A stretch of DNA of 64,000 nt, taken from the NCBI RefSeq assembly GCF_026745355.1, contig NC_079205.1, positions 7,107,056 through 7,171,055 on the forward strand, given 5' to 3'. Positions 37,953-50,455 of this stretch are shown here, one piece after another (positions within the stretch are counted from its first letter, which is position 1; every line of letters begins with the position of its first letter). Source of the stretch: Beta vulgaris subsp. vulgaris (lineage: Eukaryota > Streptophyta > Magnoliopsida > Caryophyllales > Amaranthaceae). Both the position numbers and the translations under genes were made by a program. The notes under the pieces were generated by a model. It worked only from the letters and a program-made list of their open reading frames with translations. It had not been told where the DNA came from and ran no database searches.

Positions 37953-39350
37953 TGGATCTTTAAAAAGAAGTTGAGACCTGATGGGACTACTGAGAGGTTT
38001 AAAGTCAGACTTGTCATTAGGGGCTTTAGTTAGAGGAACGTACTAGATCACTTTGACACTTATTCTCATGTGACTAAGATAGACACCATTAGGACCATGT
38101 TAGCTCTTGCTGCTATTCATGACTTAGTTATACATCAGATGAATGTTAAGATTGCTTTCCTGAATGGTGACTTAGAGGAGGAGATTTACATGTCTCAACC
38201 TTAGGGTTTTGTGGTATAAGGTCAAGAAGATAAAGTGTGTAAGTTGAGAAAGTCCTTATATGGTCTCAAACAATCACCGAAAAAATGGTCTGAAAAATTT
38301 GACAGCACTATATATTGTGTCAAATGGCTTCATTGTTAACAACCCTAACTCTCGTGTTTATTCCAAATTGATATAGGATCAATTTGTGTTATTATATGTG
38401 TTTGTGTGGATGACATGCTGATTTTTGGCAGCAATTTAAAGGTTGTTAATGATACTAAACTTTTCTTGTCATCAAAATTTGAGATGAAGGATTTGGGAGA
38501 AGCTTATGTGATTTGAGAGTAAAACTTAAGAAAACCTCCGGTCGCATTTCCCTTAGTCAGTAGTCTCATTATATGGAAAAGGTGCTTAAAAAATTCAACT
38601 CCTCTGATGTTGCTCCAGTGAGCACGCCCTATGACCCTATTATTCATTTGACCAAGAGCTTAGGTGAAAGTGTCTCTCAAAGTGAATATGCGAAAGTCAT
38701 AGGTAGTTTGATGTACCTCATGAATTATAATCAACCTGACATAGCTTATGTAGTGAGTAGACTGAGTCGGTATACTCATAACCTTAGTAATAAGCATTAG
38801 AATGCTCTCAATCGTCTTCTCGGGTACCTAAAAGGAACTGTTGATTTTTGTTTGCATTACTCTAAATTTCCTGCTGTACTTGAAGGATTTTGTGATGCAA
38901 ATTGGGTTTCAAGTAATGATGAGATTAGTTGTACTAGTTGTTATGTGTTTATCCTTGGAGGTGGTGCTATATCGTGGAAGTCTTAGAAGCAGACTTGTAT
39001 AGCACGTTCCACCATGGAGTTCATTGCCCTCGAGTTGGCAGGGCAAGAAGCTAAATGGTTGAGAAATATGTTGTCTGATAATCTATTATGGGGAGGACAG
39101 GGTGCACCTGTCTCTCTTCATTGTGATTCTCAAGCAACCATTGGTGTTGCTAATAACATTGTCTACAATGGTAAAAAGAGACACATAATGATCAGACATG
39201 GAGTCGTCAAACAACTCAAAAAATGGGGTGATTTCTTTAGACAATGTGAGGTCCGAAAGAAATCTTGTTGATCCCTTTACTAAGGGGTTATCTAGGAGAG
39301 TTGTCCAAGCGTCATCGGGGGGGGGGGGGGGGGATGGGGATAAAGCCCAT
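37953..39350 (+). pseudogene. Copia RT-RNase H remnant
   Basis: RT blocks: [43 protein letters not shown] and CVDDML. RNase [10 protein letters not shown], then STMEFIALE and LHCDSQATIGVANN. At least six stops interrupt. A run of 16 G at ~39319-39334 lies in the former C-terminal codons. Confidence 0.8.
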
Positions 39351-40980
39351 TAGTTGAAATTTTATAGTGGATACCCGTTTGTGGTCAAACGAAGCCATCA
39401 AAATCTTAACTTGCACTACATTTCTCATCCATATATGGCACATGGAAGTGCCTTTAAATCCGTAGCCTATTGGTGGTGCTATTGAGACGCACTTGATGGA
39501 TGTATATTGTGAGGTTGAGTTTTTGCTCTTAATGGTTCCATGCCCTTTCGGGGTGGTGTTGTTGAGAAACACTTGATGGACTACCTACGGAAGTGTGAAG
39601 GTTAAGTCGCTATCTATAAGACTGTATTGTCTTTCTAGAGCAGTTATGAGATCCAAGGAATGTGCATGCATGTCTATAAAGCTCTTGTGATGTATCGCGA
39701 AGACTGCACAATCTTAAGGTAGATGTGTGTTATGGGGGTCTAAAATGGAACTATGGTGAGTTCAAGAGAAATTCGCTCACTAGAAAGTAAGTTGTTGCCT
39801 CATTTCACTATGTATCAATTCAATTCGAAAGAAATTGATGCTTAAGTACTTTCCTTTCCTTACCCAGGAATTTCTTTTTTCTTTTTAGAGCCTTTGTAGG
39901 GGATTATTGAAATTAAGGCGTGAAAAGCCTCCTTTCTTGAAAGTCCCACATTGCTTGTGAGAAGGAATACTCCCTTGTTAATATATTCTCTCCCTTCTTA
40001 TTCTTATTGAGTTGGTACTTGAGATGCTTTTGTGGTTGGTTATCATCTTTGGACTTGGGCTTGCTAACATACACGTGTGCGCCGCCCGCTCGGTCCGGGC
40101 CAGGGCCAGGGCCATTGGTCATGGCCTTGGGCCTTGGGAAATAAACTTAACTTAACTATTATTTTGGACCCCGGCTGAGTGTGTGTATAACGATTTTGAA
40201 CGTTACAGTAGTTATGGCAATCCCTTGATATCCGCCCCGGATTTCTCTCTTTCATTTTTTGTCTGATTTCTTCCTATAAAATCAGTGCGTCCCTTAACAA
40301 TTAAACACACACAAAAACTCATTCTTTTCTCTTCTTCTCTTTATTCCTTTCTTCCTGGGTACGTGCTAATCTGCATAGCCTACTCTGTCAGTGGTGACAA
40401 TTTAGGTTGTTGTGTTAACCTTGGGGAGCTTTTCGGTCAGTGTCGATTACCACCGTTGTCGGCCGTAATTGCTTTCAAGTCAATGGCCTCCCACCACGCA
40501 CGGCACAACCTTGAAATCAGTTTCTTCCTCGCCATTCCAATTGTCAATTTCTATTAATCTTGATGCCAATGGAGTATTTATAGTGGGAATTTGCACTTGA
40601 CAAGCTTGGGACTTTATCATTTAGGCCCAACTTTAGCTTATATCTTTTTGAGTTTGATTGTGTGGTAAAGAGTGCACGATCAACTTAATTGGAATTGGAC
40701 TTATATTTGGACACCTAACATATATTATTAAGAGAAACTGACTAATCTGGAATTTGATAACAGAAAAGGGATACAGTAAGATAGTAGAGTTACAACTTTC
40801 TAATAATGGGTCATGAGCTCAAATCTCTTTCATGTATCTTTAATTTATTTTTTTTAAGGTATGGAGAAGCCGTCCGAACCGCATGTATCTTTAAATTACA
40901 ATATCACAATTCACAACATACGACATGGATAAAAAAAAATTAAGTGTTGAGCTTTAATATACTTACCAAAAAGGAAAAAG

Positions 40981-41240
40981 TTAATGGACGTCCCGGTGAC
41001 GCTAGATAAGAAATATATATTATTCTACTTAATTACTCATATTTATATAAAATAATATAATAATGTATAATTTCAATGCAATTTTTAAATGCTTTGCATT
41101 GGAATTAAATGTTTTTCCCTTTCCTATTGAAAAACATTGATGTTTTGCATTGAAATTTTATATTATTCTATTATTTTGTATAAATATGAGAAATTAAGTA
41201 AAGCAATATATTTCTTATCTAGCGTCGGGGCGTCCGTTAG
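40981..41240. mobile_element. Palindromic MITE
   Basis: The arms CGCTAGATAAGAAATATAT (left) and its inverse (right), preceded by GGACGYCCCG, make nearly the whole ~260 bp self-complementary. An inner pair includes AAAACATTGATGTTTTGC. A clear target duplication was not found. Confidence 0.7.
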
Positions 41241-41562
41241 CGGAATCGTATCGAAAGACGAAAGAGATAGAAAATTGGCATGTCAAAGGCATAATGATGT
41301 CAGCTTGTGATGTAAACCGACATATGATAATCTATAATAACTAATAAGTGCTCACACGTTTTAACAATAATATTGATATAGAAAATATAAAGTAAGAACT
41401 AAATATTGCACTGAAACATGTTTCCTTAAACCTCAACGACTTCCATTCACTAGGTAGTCTTGATAGCTTTGGAAACTGAATGGCTATTTTATAACGTTTC
41501 TGTTGACAATCAGCAACTGCAAGTTGGGATAAATATCTTCTCTTTTCTTTCAAATTGCTTTG

Positions 41563-41889
41563 TTATTTGTCCATAGAGGTATTGGCAATCACTCGTAGCC
41601 TGTTCATAATATCATTGGTAACAGAACGCCGTTCTTCAAGAGGAAGCTCAAGTAGCGCAATCATCAGGTTTAGCTGATCAAGATCATCGGATTCAACATT
41701 AGTTTGGTTAGCTCGTAAAAAGTTATAAGCCTTCTCAAACCTTTTCGTGTCATCAGAGTCAATTGCCTCTTTTGTCTGATCAGTAGTTTGTTGAACTTCT
41801 TTATCCCTTGATGCACGACGAGACACGGTTACTATTACAGGAAGGGCTTCAAAGGTTTCTTTACGTACCCTGTACTCCGATCCAGCCAT
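41563..41889 (-). CDS. Hypothetical 108-aa protein
   Basis: An ATG-started frame with charged, helix-like composition (RRASRDKEVQQTTDQ, KRFEKAYNFLRANQ, DDLDQLNLMIALLELPLEE). There is no signal peptide, membrane segment or known motif that I recognise. It could be a small gene, or an exon of a larger decayed one; the frame continues past its stop in another short frame (41341-41553). Upstream (41900-42020) is AT-rich spacer with a MITE. Codon use is not clearly different from chance, so its status is open. Confidence 0.35.
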   Translation of the reverse strand: MAGSEYRVRKETFEALPVIVTVSRRASRDKEVQQTTDQTKEAIDSDDTKRFEKAYNFLRANQTNVESDDLDQLNLMIALLELPLEERRSVTNDIMNRLRVIANTSMDK

Positions 41890-42020
41890 GCGCAGATATT
41901 AGATCAGTAGGTCATTAATCCCTCCTTTTTTTTTAATGGTTACATTCTCTTATGGAGACTATTCGATCACATGAAGATTTTGACTCTCTTTAGTTTTGTA
42001 TACATAGGAAAAACAACATA

Positions 42021-42316
42021 CTCCCTCCGTCCCAAAATATAGTTCCCATTTCCCTTTTTTCACGGTAATTTATGCAAGTTGGGAAAGTAAAGATTTTTTG
42101 TTTATTTAAATAATGTTGTATGGGAAAAGATTTTAGGAGAGAGAATGGAGATAATTGGTGAAAGAGCATTAATTGTAACATTTTGGTTGAATAAACAAAG
42201 CAAAAAAACAAAATTCAAGAAGCAAATAAATGATGGGACACGATTTTTCTAGACAAATTATGGAAAAATGTGGAACTAAATATGGAAATGGGAACTATAT
42301 TTTGGGACGGAGGGAG
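42021..42316. mobile_element. Stowaway-like MITE with near-perfect ends
   Basis: It starts CTCCCTCCGTCCCAAAATAT and ends in the inverse, with TA duplicated at 42019-42020 and 42317-42318; 296 bp. The long inverted ends match well, implying a younger copy. Confidence 0.88.
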
Positions 42317-43190
42317 TAGTTATATAGCTCTTGTTATATAATTTTTTTTTTAATGTTTTCTTATATGTAGCTCAAGATATTAACGTTTGTAGACGTGTTT
42401 TGAAAATCGAGAAAAAGATAATATAACAAGTAATAGAAAAGGAGTAAAACATAAATATATACTTCTTAGATTTGCAAGTAGAAGTTTTATATCAAAACCT
42501 AAAACTCACATGGGTTAACAGTTCAACTACACTGGCGAAGACGCTTGGGAGTATTAGAAAAGGGTAAAGAGTATCCATCATAAATCTAATTTTAGTGAGA
42601 TTTGATCCCACAAACTCATAATTATGCATCACAAACATTTGACAATTAAACCAACATAACAACCATATCAACTTTAGCAACTTGTTTGGATTGTAGGAAA
42701 TGAAGGGAAATTTTCACCAAAAAAAAAAATGAAGGGAAAGGAAGGGGAGGAAATCGGAGCGATGATTTCCTTCATATTTTGTCAAAAGCAAATCTCTCCA
42801 ATAACGGAAAGATTTGAAAGGGAAACTCATACATCACTCTTCCTTCCCCTTCCATTCTCTCCTATACTCTTCTCTACCCTTACTTTCTTTTCCTTCCTTT
42901 TTCTCTATCCAAACACACCCTAGCTAGGAGCTCTTTAGCGTTTTTCATGTTCACATCATTTAAAGATAGTAGTAAAAGTGATTTAAAAATTGATCAAATG
43001 AAGAACAAGTTTGCGATCCAAAACCCTAGAAATATATGCTCCTTATAGCACCATTATTGAACATTATTAATCCTAGTGCATAGTTCATTTTTTTCCCATA
43101 TCTTGAGGTTCTATGTACAATTACTTAGTGTCTCTTTATCACTTTATTTGATTTGTTGTTTATTTTTTTTTTTGAGATTGCTCCTTGTAT
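42317..43190. other. Intergenic; possible hAT-like MITE at about 42679-42920
   Basis: GTTTGGAT near 42685 and ATCCAAAC near 42908 are inverse and bracket a purine-rich then pyrimidine-rich interior. The rest holds nothing recognised. Confidence 0.35.
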
Positions 43191-43194
43191 ACTG

Positions 43195-43620
43195 ATAGTG
43201 AATTAGACTCACAAGTGGTTCACAAAAGTAACCCCATTTTATTATATGAGTAACTCCATTTTTATCATATGAGTAGCCCAATTAATTCATACTAGTAATG
43301 TCATTTAATCTATGAATAACCTCATTTAATCTTATGAGTAACCCAATTCATTCATACTAGTAACCTCATTTATTTATACAAGTAACTTCAATAAATCATA
43401 CGAGTAACTTCGTTTAATCATATGAGTAACCCCAAAGGTTTACAAAAGTAACCGCATTTGTTTATAAGATTAACCATATTTTTTATAGAAGTGACACCCT
43501 TTTATTGTTCAGAGTAACCACATACTCAAACAAGTAACTCCATTTGGTCATAAGAGTAACTCCATGTGTTAATAAGAGTAACTTCATTTGTTTATAAGTG
43601 TTTGTGCATAAGGATCAACT
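43195..43620. repeat. Degenerate ~25-bp tandem repeat (AGTAACYCCATTT)
   Basis: About fifteen diverged units contain AGTAAC, CCATTT and ATCATAYGAG words at a spacing near 25 bases. Confidence 0.6.
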
Positions 43621-44589
43621 TCAAAAGGTCATATCTCACACAAAACTTAATATTTTTGGAATATTCAAGTTGGAGATGAAAATTTGGCTCAATAGCTTTC
43701 CAACGCCTGGTCAAAAGCTCGATTCCGATGAGAAACGAGTGAGATATGACCATCTGAAAATAAGCTGACAGCAGGCTGATAGCGCGTCTTACGTGTGGTC
43801 GGCCACCCCTGTAATTTCACGTGTGGCCGGCCACAAGCAAGACGCGTTGTAATGTTTTTTTTTAGTGAACCTTTAACCTTCGACATCTTCAATTTCTTAT
43901 TAAGAAAAAAATATAAAAAGTTGATATTATATAACTACACATTGAAGTGAATCTAACAAGATCAGATATAAGTATGTTTATATATAATATACTAGTCTTA
44001 TATGCACATGATGCGCGTTAATTTCAAAACTTGTTATTCTATTATGTACTTCATTCGTACTATAGTTATAATTACACTTAAAATAGTTATTTTGAGATAT
44101 ATTAATTCGCTAATGTAAAAAACTAACAAAACGTTTTGAGTGATTTTTTAATATTAATTTTTGTAAATGAATTCTGATAAATAAAAAAAACAGATATGAA
44201 GATTCCATTAAGATATTGTATAAAAGTGGAATTTCTTCTATTCTCAATGAAGGGTAGAAGGTTTTTTGATTGAGTGAGTAAGTTAAAAAAAAGATTGTTT
44301 TCTTCATTTTTTTTCCCATGAATAACTCAATCCAAATGCAACAAAAAAAAGTATATGTTATGCTTAATATCTTTATTTTAATCTGTCTTAATTCTGCCCT
44401 TTATTCGAGTAGCTTTTCTTGAGTTGGTTTGACAGAATGAAAGAAATTGAAGATTTTTTCGACTGACACCAACTTGGATCTTCCATAAATTTGGAGGTTT
44501 GTTTAGTACTAATTTCACTATAATTTTTAAGATTCTACAATTGTTGAGTAAGAATTCATAATTAATGTATTTATTTGAATTATTTGTAG

Positions 44590-44760
44590 CAGATTTTGGG
44601 ATTCAGTTGAATTTACTGAACCCCCGTTGACAAAAATGAAGAGATATGTTTATATCAATGATGATGAAACCATGCGTGAACTTTTTTGTGACAATCGCAT
44701 ATCGAACAAGAAATATACAGTGCTTAATTTCGTTCCGAAGAATTTATGGGAACAGTTCAG
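44590..44760 (+). pseudogene. ALA2: Captured 5' exon of an ALA2-like phospholipid-transporting P4-ATPase
   Basis: The acceptor TTTGTAG precedes a 5'UTR piece and an ATG at 44636. The 42 codons read [11 protein letters not shown], then [12 protein letters not shown] and [10 protein letters not shown], and end at donor CAG|GTGATG. These are the N-terminal landmarks of plant ALA2 flippases ([23 protein letters not shown]). An upstream segment (44430-44500) looks like a noncoding first exon ending at GGAG|GTTTG. The rest of the ~1100-residue protein is absent, so it is a gene fragment. Identity rests on remembered family motifs. Confidence 0.7.
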
Positions 44761-44889
44761 GTGATGCCAAATTAGTTGCTTGTATTTTTATTGATAGTTA
44801 ATTTGCTTTTTCTTTATCAAGCATTTGTTGTTGTGAAATTCGTTGAATGTTATTGCAAGTGTTGATAAATCGAGTTATTGTTGTTTTGA

Positions 44890-45190
44890 TATTTTTTTAT
44901 AGTTACCATAGAAGTGGAAGAAGGTACTCTTATAGCATATAAAGTTACCCTAAAAGTGCTAAAAGTTATCCTTCAAATATATATAAAATTACCCTAAAAT
45001 TGCTAAAAGTTACCCTAAAAATAGTAAAAGTTATCCTAAAACTGGTAATTATTACTCTTATAATAAATAAATTTATCCTTGAAATATATGGAACTACCCT
45101 TAATATAATAAAGTTATCCTAAAACTTGCAAAAGTTACCCTAAAAGTGTTAAAAGTTACCCTAAAGGGGTTAAAAGTTACCCTTGTTTTC
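44890..45190. repeat. Degenerate AGTTACCCTAAAA tandem repeat inside the Helitron candidate
   Basis: About ten units of 17-30 bases are built on AAAGTTACCCTAAAAGTG. The array lies downstream of the captured exon. Confidence 0.6.
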
Positions 45191-45225
45191 AGTTTTCATA
45201 TTAAGAGCTGTTTTGAGCGGAACCC

Positions 45226-45357
<132 letters not shown>

Positions 45358-45571
45358 TATTTGATCAAAAAATTTAAAATTTTGACCCACCAATAATGAA
45401 ACAAGCATTATATTATTGAAAAGAGGGGGTATTATTTCTTATTGTCTTCCTTCTTAATTTACGTTAATTATTGCTAATACTTTTTTCTAATTAGGTAAAT
45501 GTATCAACTCATGGACAAAATATTTTTATTTATAATTGGGTTGGCGTGTACATAAATTTCCTAAGTATATA

Positions 45572-46014
45572 CTTCATTTGTTCTGTTTTAAATGAAAAAT
45601 TGGGTGAAATGATACTATTCATTGATCAATCTTGACTCCAATTTATCGCTATTATATAAAGCAAAACATAGTCAAGTGAGATCTTGTTAAATTCGTCTCG
45701 ATACATACAATCACATTATAACTTTTTATATTTTTCATGTGTGCACAACTAAGGGCCTGTTCTCCCCAGGTTATTTTCAGTTCAGTTCAGTTCAGCTCTT
45801 GACAATACTTTTACTCTCACATATCACTATTCATTTCAGTTCAGTTCAATTCAGTTCAGTTCAGTTCAATTCAGTTCAATTCAGATCAGTTCAGTTCAAT
45901 TCAGTCCAGCTGTTTTATGCCGAAGAGAAAAGGCCCTAAAGATATTAAGATTAAAGAAGCTCATTTGGGTTGCGTGAAAAAACAAACATTTCATTTAAAA
46001 CAGAACAGATGAAA
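45572..46014. mobile_element. Stowaway-like MITE containing a nested Tourist MITE
   Basis: The ends CTTCATTTGTTCTGTTTTAA and inverse are flanked by TA. Removing the Tourist element and one TAA leaves about 256 bp, the usual size of this family here. Confidence 0.7.
45753..45936. mobile_element. Tourist-like MITE (PIF/Harbinger), TTCAGTTCAG-rich
   Basis: The ends GGGCCTGTTCTC and the inverse of GGGCCTTTTCTC are flanked by TAA (45750-45752, 45937-45939). The interior is an array of TTCAGTTCAG/TTCAATTCAG words. A second copy lies at 58077-58233. Confidence 0.82.
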
Positions 46015-46028
46015 TATTAAATTTGATA

Positions 46029-46240
46029 CTTCCTCCATTCCAAATAAGTTGTGATCTCTTCAAAATGACGGACTCCTAGACAATTTTTTGAAGAGGAGAG
46101 AGATATAGAGAAAGAAAACAAAATGGTCACATGTGATAGGAGAGAGATAGAGAGAAATTATTACACAAAATGAAAGTGTAACATCTAATTTAAAACTTCC
46201 TATAATAAAAAGTGTTACTACTAATTTGTAATGCAGAAAG
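46029..46240. mobile_element. Short Stowaway-like MITE
   Basis: The start CTTCCTCCATTCCAAATAA and a diverged inverse end are flanked by TA. Confidence 0.55.
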
Positions 46241-46376
46241 TAGTTCAAATAGTTATGCCCAAAAATAATATTATATTTTGTTCTTTCTTTTTTTCAGCAC
46301 CATATTGCATTGATTAAGATGATTAAAAGGATAAACTTTTTTTTTTTTTTGAGGGGAAAACAATAGGTGCATTATA

Positions 46377-49300
46377 TTAATCAATGGACATAGTGTCCAT
46401 AAGTAAATAAGGGGTCACCTCCGCAGGACAATGATGTTCCCATCTTTGTTCAACACCAAAGGGAATAAATCTAGCTAGGTGATGGGCCACAAAATTACCA
46501 TCCCTTAGCACATGAGACCACTTAACAGAAACAAAATCCCTACTAAAGAAAAGAGCATCCTCAAGCACGACATCTAAATCAGAAAAAAAGAGTGCACCTC
46601 TAGACAACCTGTTTGTGATAGTAAGACAATCTGTCTCAAAAATGACATTCTGCAAGTCATGACTCCGAGCTAGCTTAATTGCAAGACAAAGAGCTTTCCC
46701 TTCCGCCACTTCAACCGGCCACCATGCCTTCACCCTTCGAGAAGCCGCAAATAAAACTTCACCTACCTCATTACGAGCAACAACACCCATGCCCACCCAC
46801 CCATCATCACCAATTGAGGCATCCGCATTCAATTTGACACACCCGGCTGGAGGGGGCTGCCACACTTTCGAGCTCCTCGCATTCTGCCCAGCCACGCTAC
46901 CATAAATGTGCTGTGAGTACTCGTTGTAGTCGGCTACAGCTCGCATAGCAAGGGCTTCCACTTGTTCATTTGGCCGACACCAATCTTCAAAGACCACCTT
47001 GTTTCGCCTATGCCACACATAATATGCGACATAACTCAATGCCACCAGCGAATCCTTCTCCACCTCTTGCCACTCATCCCACGAATCCAGCCAGCTCGCC
47101 CCATCCCCATTCGGTAGTTTGCTCGTGAGCCCAGCCATCTCCCAAACTTCTCTCACCTTCGAACAGTGAAGCAACGCATGTGATATAGTTTCGGGCCCCT
47201 CTAAACACAAAGGGCAAGTGTCATCTGAGGTAATATGTCTATGCTTTAAAATGGCACGAACCGGCAAAGAGTTAGAGAAAATTTTCCACAAAAAATGTCG
47301 CACCTTTGGGGATACTTGCAAACCCCAGATTGTGACCCAAGCGCGGTGAAAAAGGTCGAGATTTCCAGATTTGCCTACCATATAGGCCGTCTTCACTGAG
47401 TATCGACCATCTTTTGTGAACGCCCAAGCAACACGATCATGAGGGAGGCGTTCACTTAACGGTAACGCCAATATAGCTTGAATATCTTGCTCATTAAAAT
47501 GCTCATTTACAACATTAGCATCCCACTCCATCGACCCAAAATCAATCAAATCACAGACATACTTTAATTTAGTCGCTCAACTCGTCCGCTTGAAATAAAA
47601 CGGCTCTCCCCATTAAGCACCCAAGGATCGTCCCAGATATTAATGGTAGCTCCGTTTCCCACGCGCCAGAGAATCCCTTCCTTCACTAAAGACTTCGAAC
47701 CCCATATGCTCCTCCATGAATAGCTTCCTACCGGACCCAACGAGGCATCAAGAAAGCTCGAACTAGGGTAATACTTGGCTTTCAATACCTTACTAAGAAG
47801 AGAATCCTCACATTGAATCAAACGCCAAGCCTGTCGACCAAGAAGGGCCTCATTAAAAACTGAAAGGTCTCTAAATCCCATTCCTCCTAAACACTTTGGG
47901 TTGCACATCGACTCCCAACTCTTCCAATACATCGGCCTCCTATCACCTTTTGAACCCCACCAAAACTTTGCCATTGCCGAATGAATAGACTTTAGGATAG
48001 CCACGAGAAACATATAGACACCCATCACATAAGTGGGAATAGCCTGAATCACAACCTTCAAAAGTACTTCTTTACCAGCCTGAGAAAGCAACTTTTCCTT
48101 CCAACCCTGCAACTTCTTCCACACTCTATCCATAATTCCTGAAAAAAGATATTGTTTAGATCGACCTGCAAGAGTAGGGATACCCAGATACTTGGAATGC
48201 CTGTCAACCTGTCGCATAGCTAGAAACTCCACCAACTCCTTTTTCTGAACAGAACTAACACCTTTGCTGAACGAAACTTCCGACTTTTCAATATTAATGT
48301 TTTGACCAGATGCTGCTTCGTATTTGTTGAGAATATCAACTATAACTGAGCATTCCTGTCTGCAAGCACGCGCAAAGAGCAAATTGTCATCAGCAAAAAG
48401 AAGATGCGAAATTTCCGGGCCACTTCGACTCGCTTTCATGCCATGAATAGACTTATCTGCAACTGCCTTTCGAACAAGTGCTGAAAAAGCATCTGCAACA
48501 AGAATAAACAAATATGGTGATATAGGATCACCCTGTCTAAGACCCCGTGAGGGAATAACAGAGCCACACACATCACCATTCACCACAAAAGAGTATATCA
48601 CCGAAGACACACAATTCATCACACATTTGACCCAGGAATCAGCAAACCCCATTTTATCCAACAAACTCCGGAGAAAACTCCACTCAACCCTGTCATACGC
48701 TTTACTCATGTCAAGCTTCATTGCAACAAAACCTCTATTCCCCTTACAGTGATACTTCATAGAGTGAAATAATTCAAGGGCAATTAAAGCATTATCAGTA
48801 ATGAGCCTACCAGGAACAAAAGCGCTCTGGTTTTCAGAAACAACGCCAGGCAAAATTGTTTTCAACCTGTTAGCTAGAACTTTCGTAACAAGTTTAAAAA
48901 TAACGTTACACAAACTTATTGGTCTGAACTCAGAAACAAGAGTTGGAGACTTCACCTTCGGAATAAGGGCAATATTTGTGTTATTTAAAGCATCAGGGGG
49001 TCTGGTACCATGAATAATACCTGCAACAACAGAGGTGACGTCATCACCAACAATGTGCCAGAAACGCTGATAAAATACAGCGTGCATCCCATCAGGGCCC
49101 GGGGCTTTACTGGGGTGCATCTGACGAAGAGCCTCCCACACCTCCTCCTTCACGACACGCCTACAAAGCACCACATTCATCTCCTCAGAAATAATAGGGA
49201 CAACAGCATCCAAAACAGCAGATAGGGCCTCATCAGACGGTAGACTCGAAGTGAACAAATTTTTATAGTATGCCTCGACCACACGCTCAATGTCCTCATC

Positions 49301-50455
49301 ATCATCTCGCCAAACGCCCCCTTCATCAAACAACCCATTTATATAATTTCTCCGCTTACGTTGACTAGCTTTATGATGAAAGTACTTGGTATTTTTATCG
49401 CCATCCTTTATCTCTGCAACACGCGATCTCAAATACCAATATGCCTCTTGCTTTTCAAGCAAATCATCCAGCTTACTGTGGCACTCCATAAGATGCTCTT
49501 GGTTCGCAGCAATAGAAGAGTGCTGCAGCCGTTTTATCTCTTCCTCCACCAAACAAATTTCACGGCCCAAATGATTTAGAGTATCCTTGCTCCACACAAC
49601 AAGGTCCTGCGCTACAGCAACAATTCGAGCCTCAAAAGGGAGACCCGAAGAGTGATCCCATGCAGTTCGAACCAAAGGCTCACAAGAGTCCTCCAACAAC
49701 CATGCAGTTTCGAACCGAAATCTTTTCTTCTTCCTCTGTTTTCTTCGTCGCTTGCAACCTAAAAGTTGGACCATTATTGGAGTGTGGTCCGACTTATAGC
49801 GAACCATATGCTCAACATGCACCTGTGGAAAGCAATCAAACCATTGTGGGGAGGCTAGGAACCGATCCAATCGTTCACGAATCCGAGTCGTGGGATTCTT
49901 ACCCCTCTCCCATGTGTACCATAAGCCAGAGAAACCCAAATCCCGAAGATGAAGCTCATCTACAACCTCTCTGAAATCGTGCATGGCCCGACGATCCGAA
50001 ACACGACCCCCCTCAACTTCAGACATACTCAATACTTCATTAAAATCACCCCCAAAAAGGACAGGCCCCTCATAGTCTCCAAGAGATCTCAGTAAATCCC
50101 AAGTTTTATATTTATTCCCTGCCTCCGGCCACCCATATATGCCCACAAAACGCCACTTAACACCATTCGCAACGACCACATCTCCACAAATATGATTATT
50201 AGAGAAAGAAACCAAACTGAAATCAAGCATAGCCGACTTCCAGTAAATGCAAAGACCACCAGACCTACCAACACTATCGACACCAAAAGCACAATCATAA
50301 CCCAATCTACTTTTTATATTCTCCGCAACCAAACCCTGTATCATAGTTTCAGAAACAAAAGCAAGGCTAAACTGTGACACCGTACTCCATCGACAGAGTT
50401 TACGAACTGACAAGGGGTTGCCCAAGCCCCTGCAGTTCCAGCACAAGAGATTCAT
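46377..50455 (-). pseudogene. LINE ORF2: endonuclease-reverse transcriptase-RNase H, one frameshift
   Basis: Part 1 (50455-47564, 963 aa): APE endonuclease with NLLCWNCRG, SETMI, GGDFNEV and the SDH motif; RT with MKLDMSKAYDRVEW, GLRQGDPISPYLF and the FADD box (LLFADDNLLF). Part 2 (frame open to 46377): zf-RVT (CPLC ... HALLHC) and an RNase H domain with NADAS, AEGKAL, FETDC and FVAHHLARF. The two parts are shifted by one base near 47570-47580. Otherwise all catalytic residues look present, so the copy is young but inactive unless the shift is bypassed. Confidence 0.9.

Larger units (their letters stand above)
32334..40556 (+). mobile_element. Decayed Ty1/Copia element split by a solo LTR
   Basis: The 5' LTR is truncated (about 32334-32595); the 3' copy runs about 39895-40556. 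Both share TTCCTGGGTACGTGCTAAT and CCTTGGGGAGCTTTTCGG. Gag, protease, integrase, RT and RNase H remnants follow in Copia order with many stops. A 2.6-kb LTR is inserted in the RT region (35309-37947). Confidence 0.85.

Noticed and set aside
46377..47549. A stand-alone 390-aa RNase H/zf-RVT gene
   Set aside because: It is the frameshifted C-terminal part of the LINE ORF2, within the same 19-bp target duplication.
49660..49974. 104-aa frame on + strand
   Set aside because: Antisense shadow of the LINE endonuclease domain.
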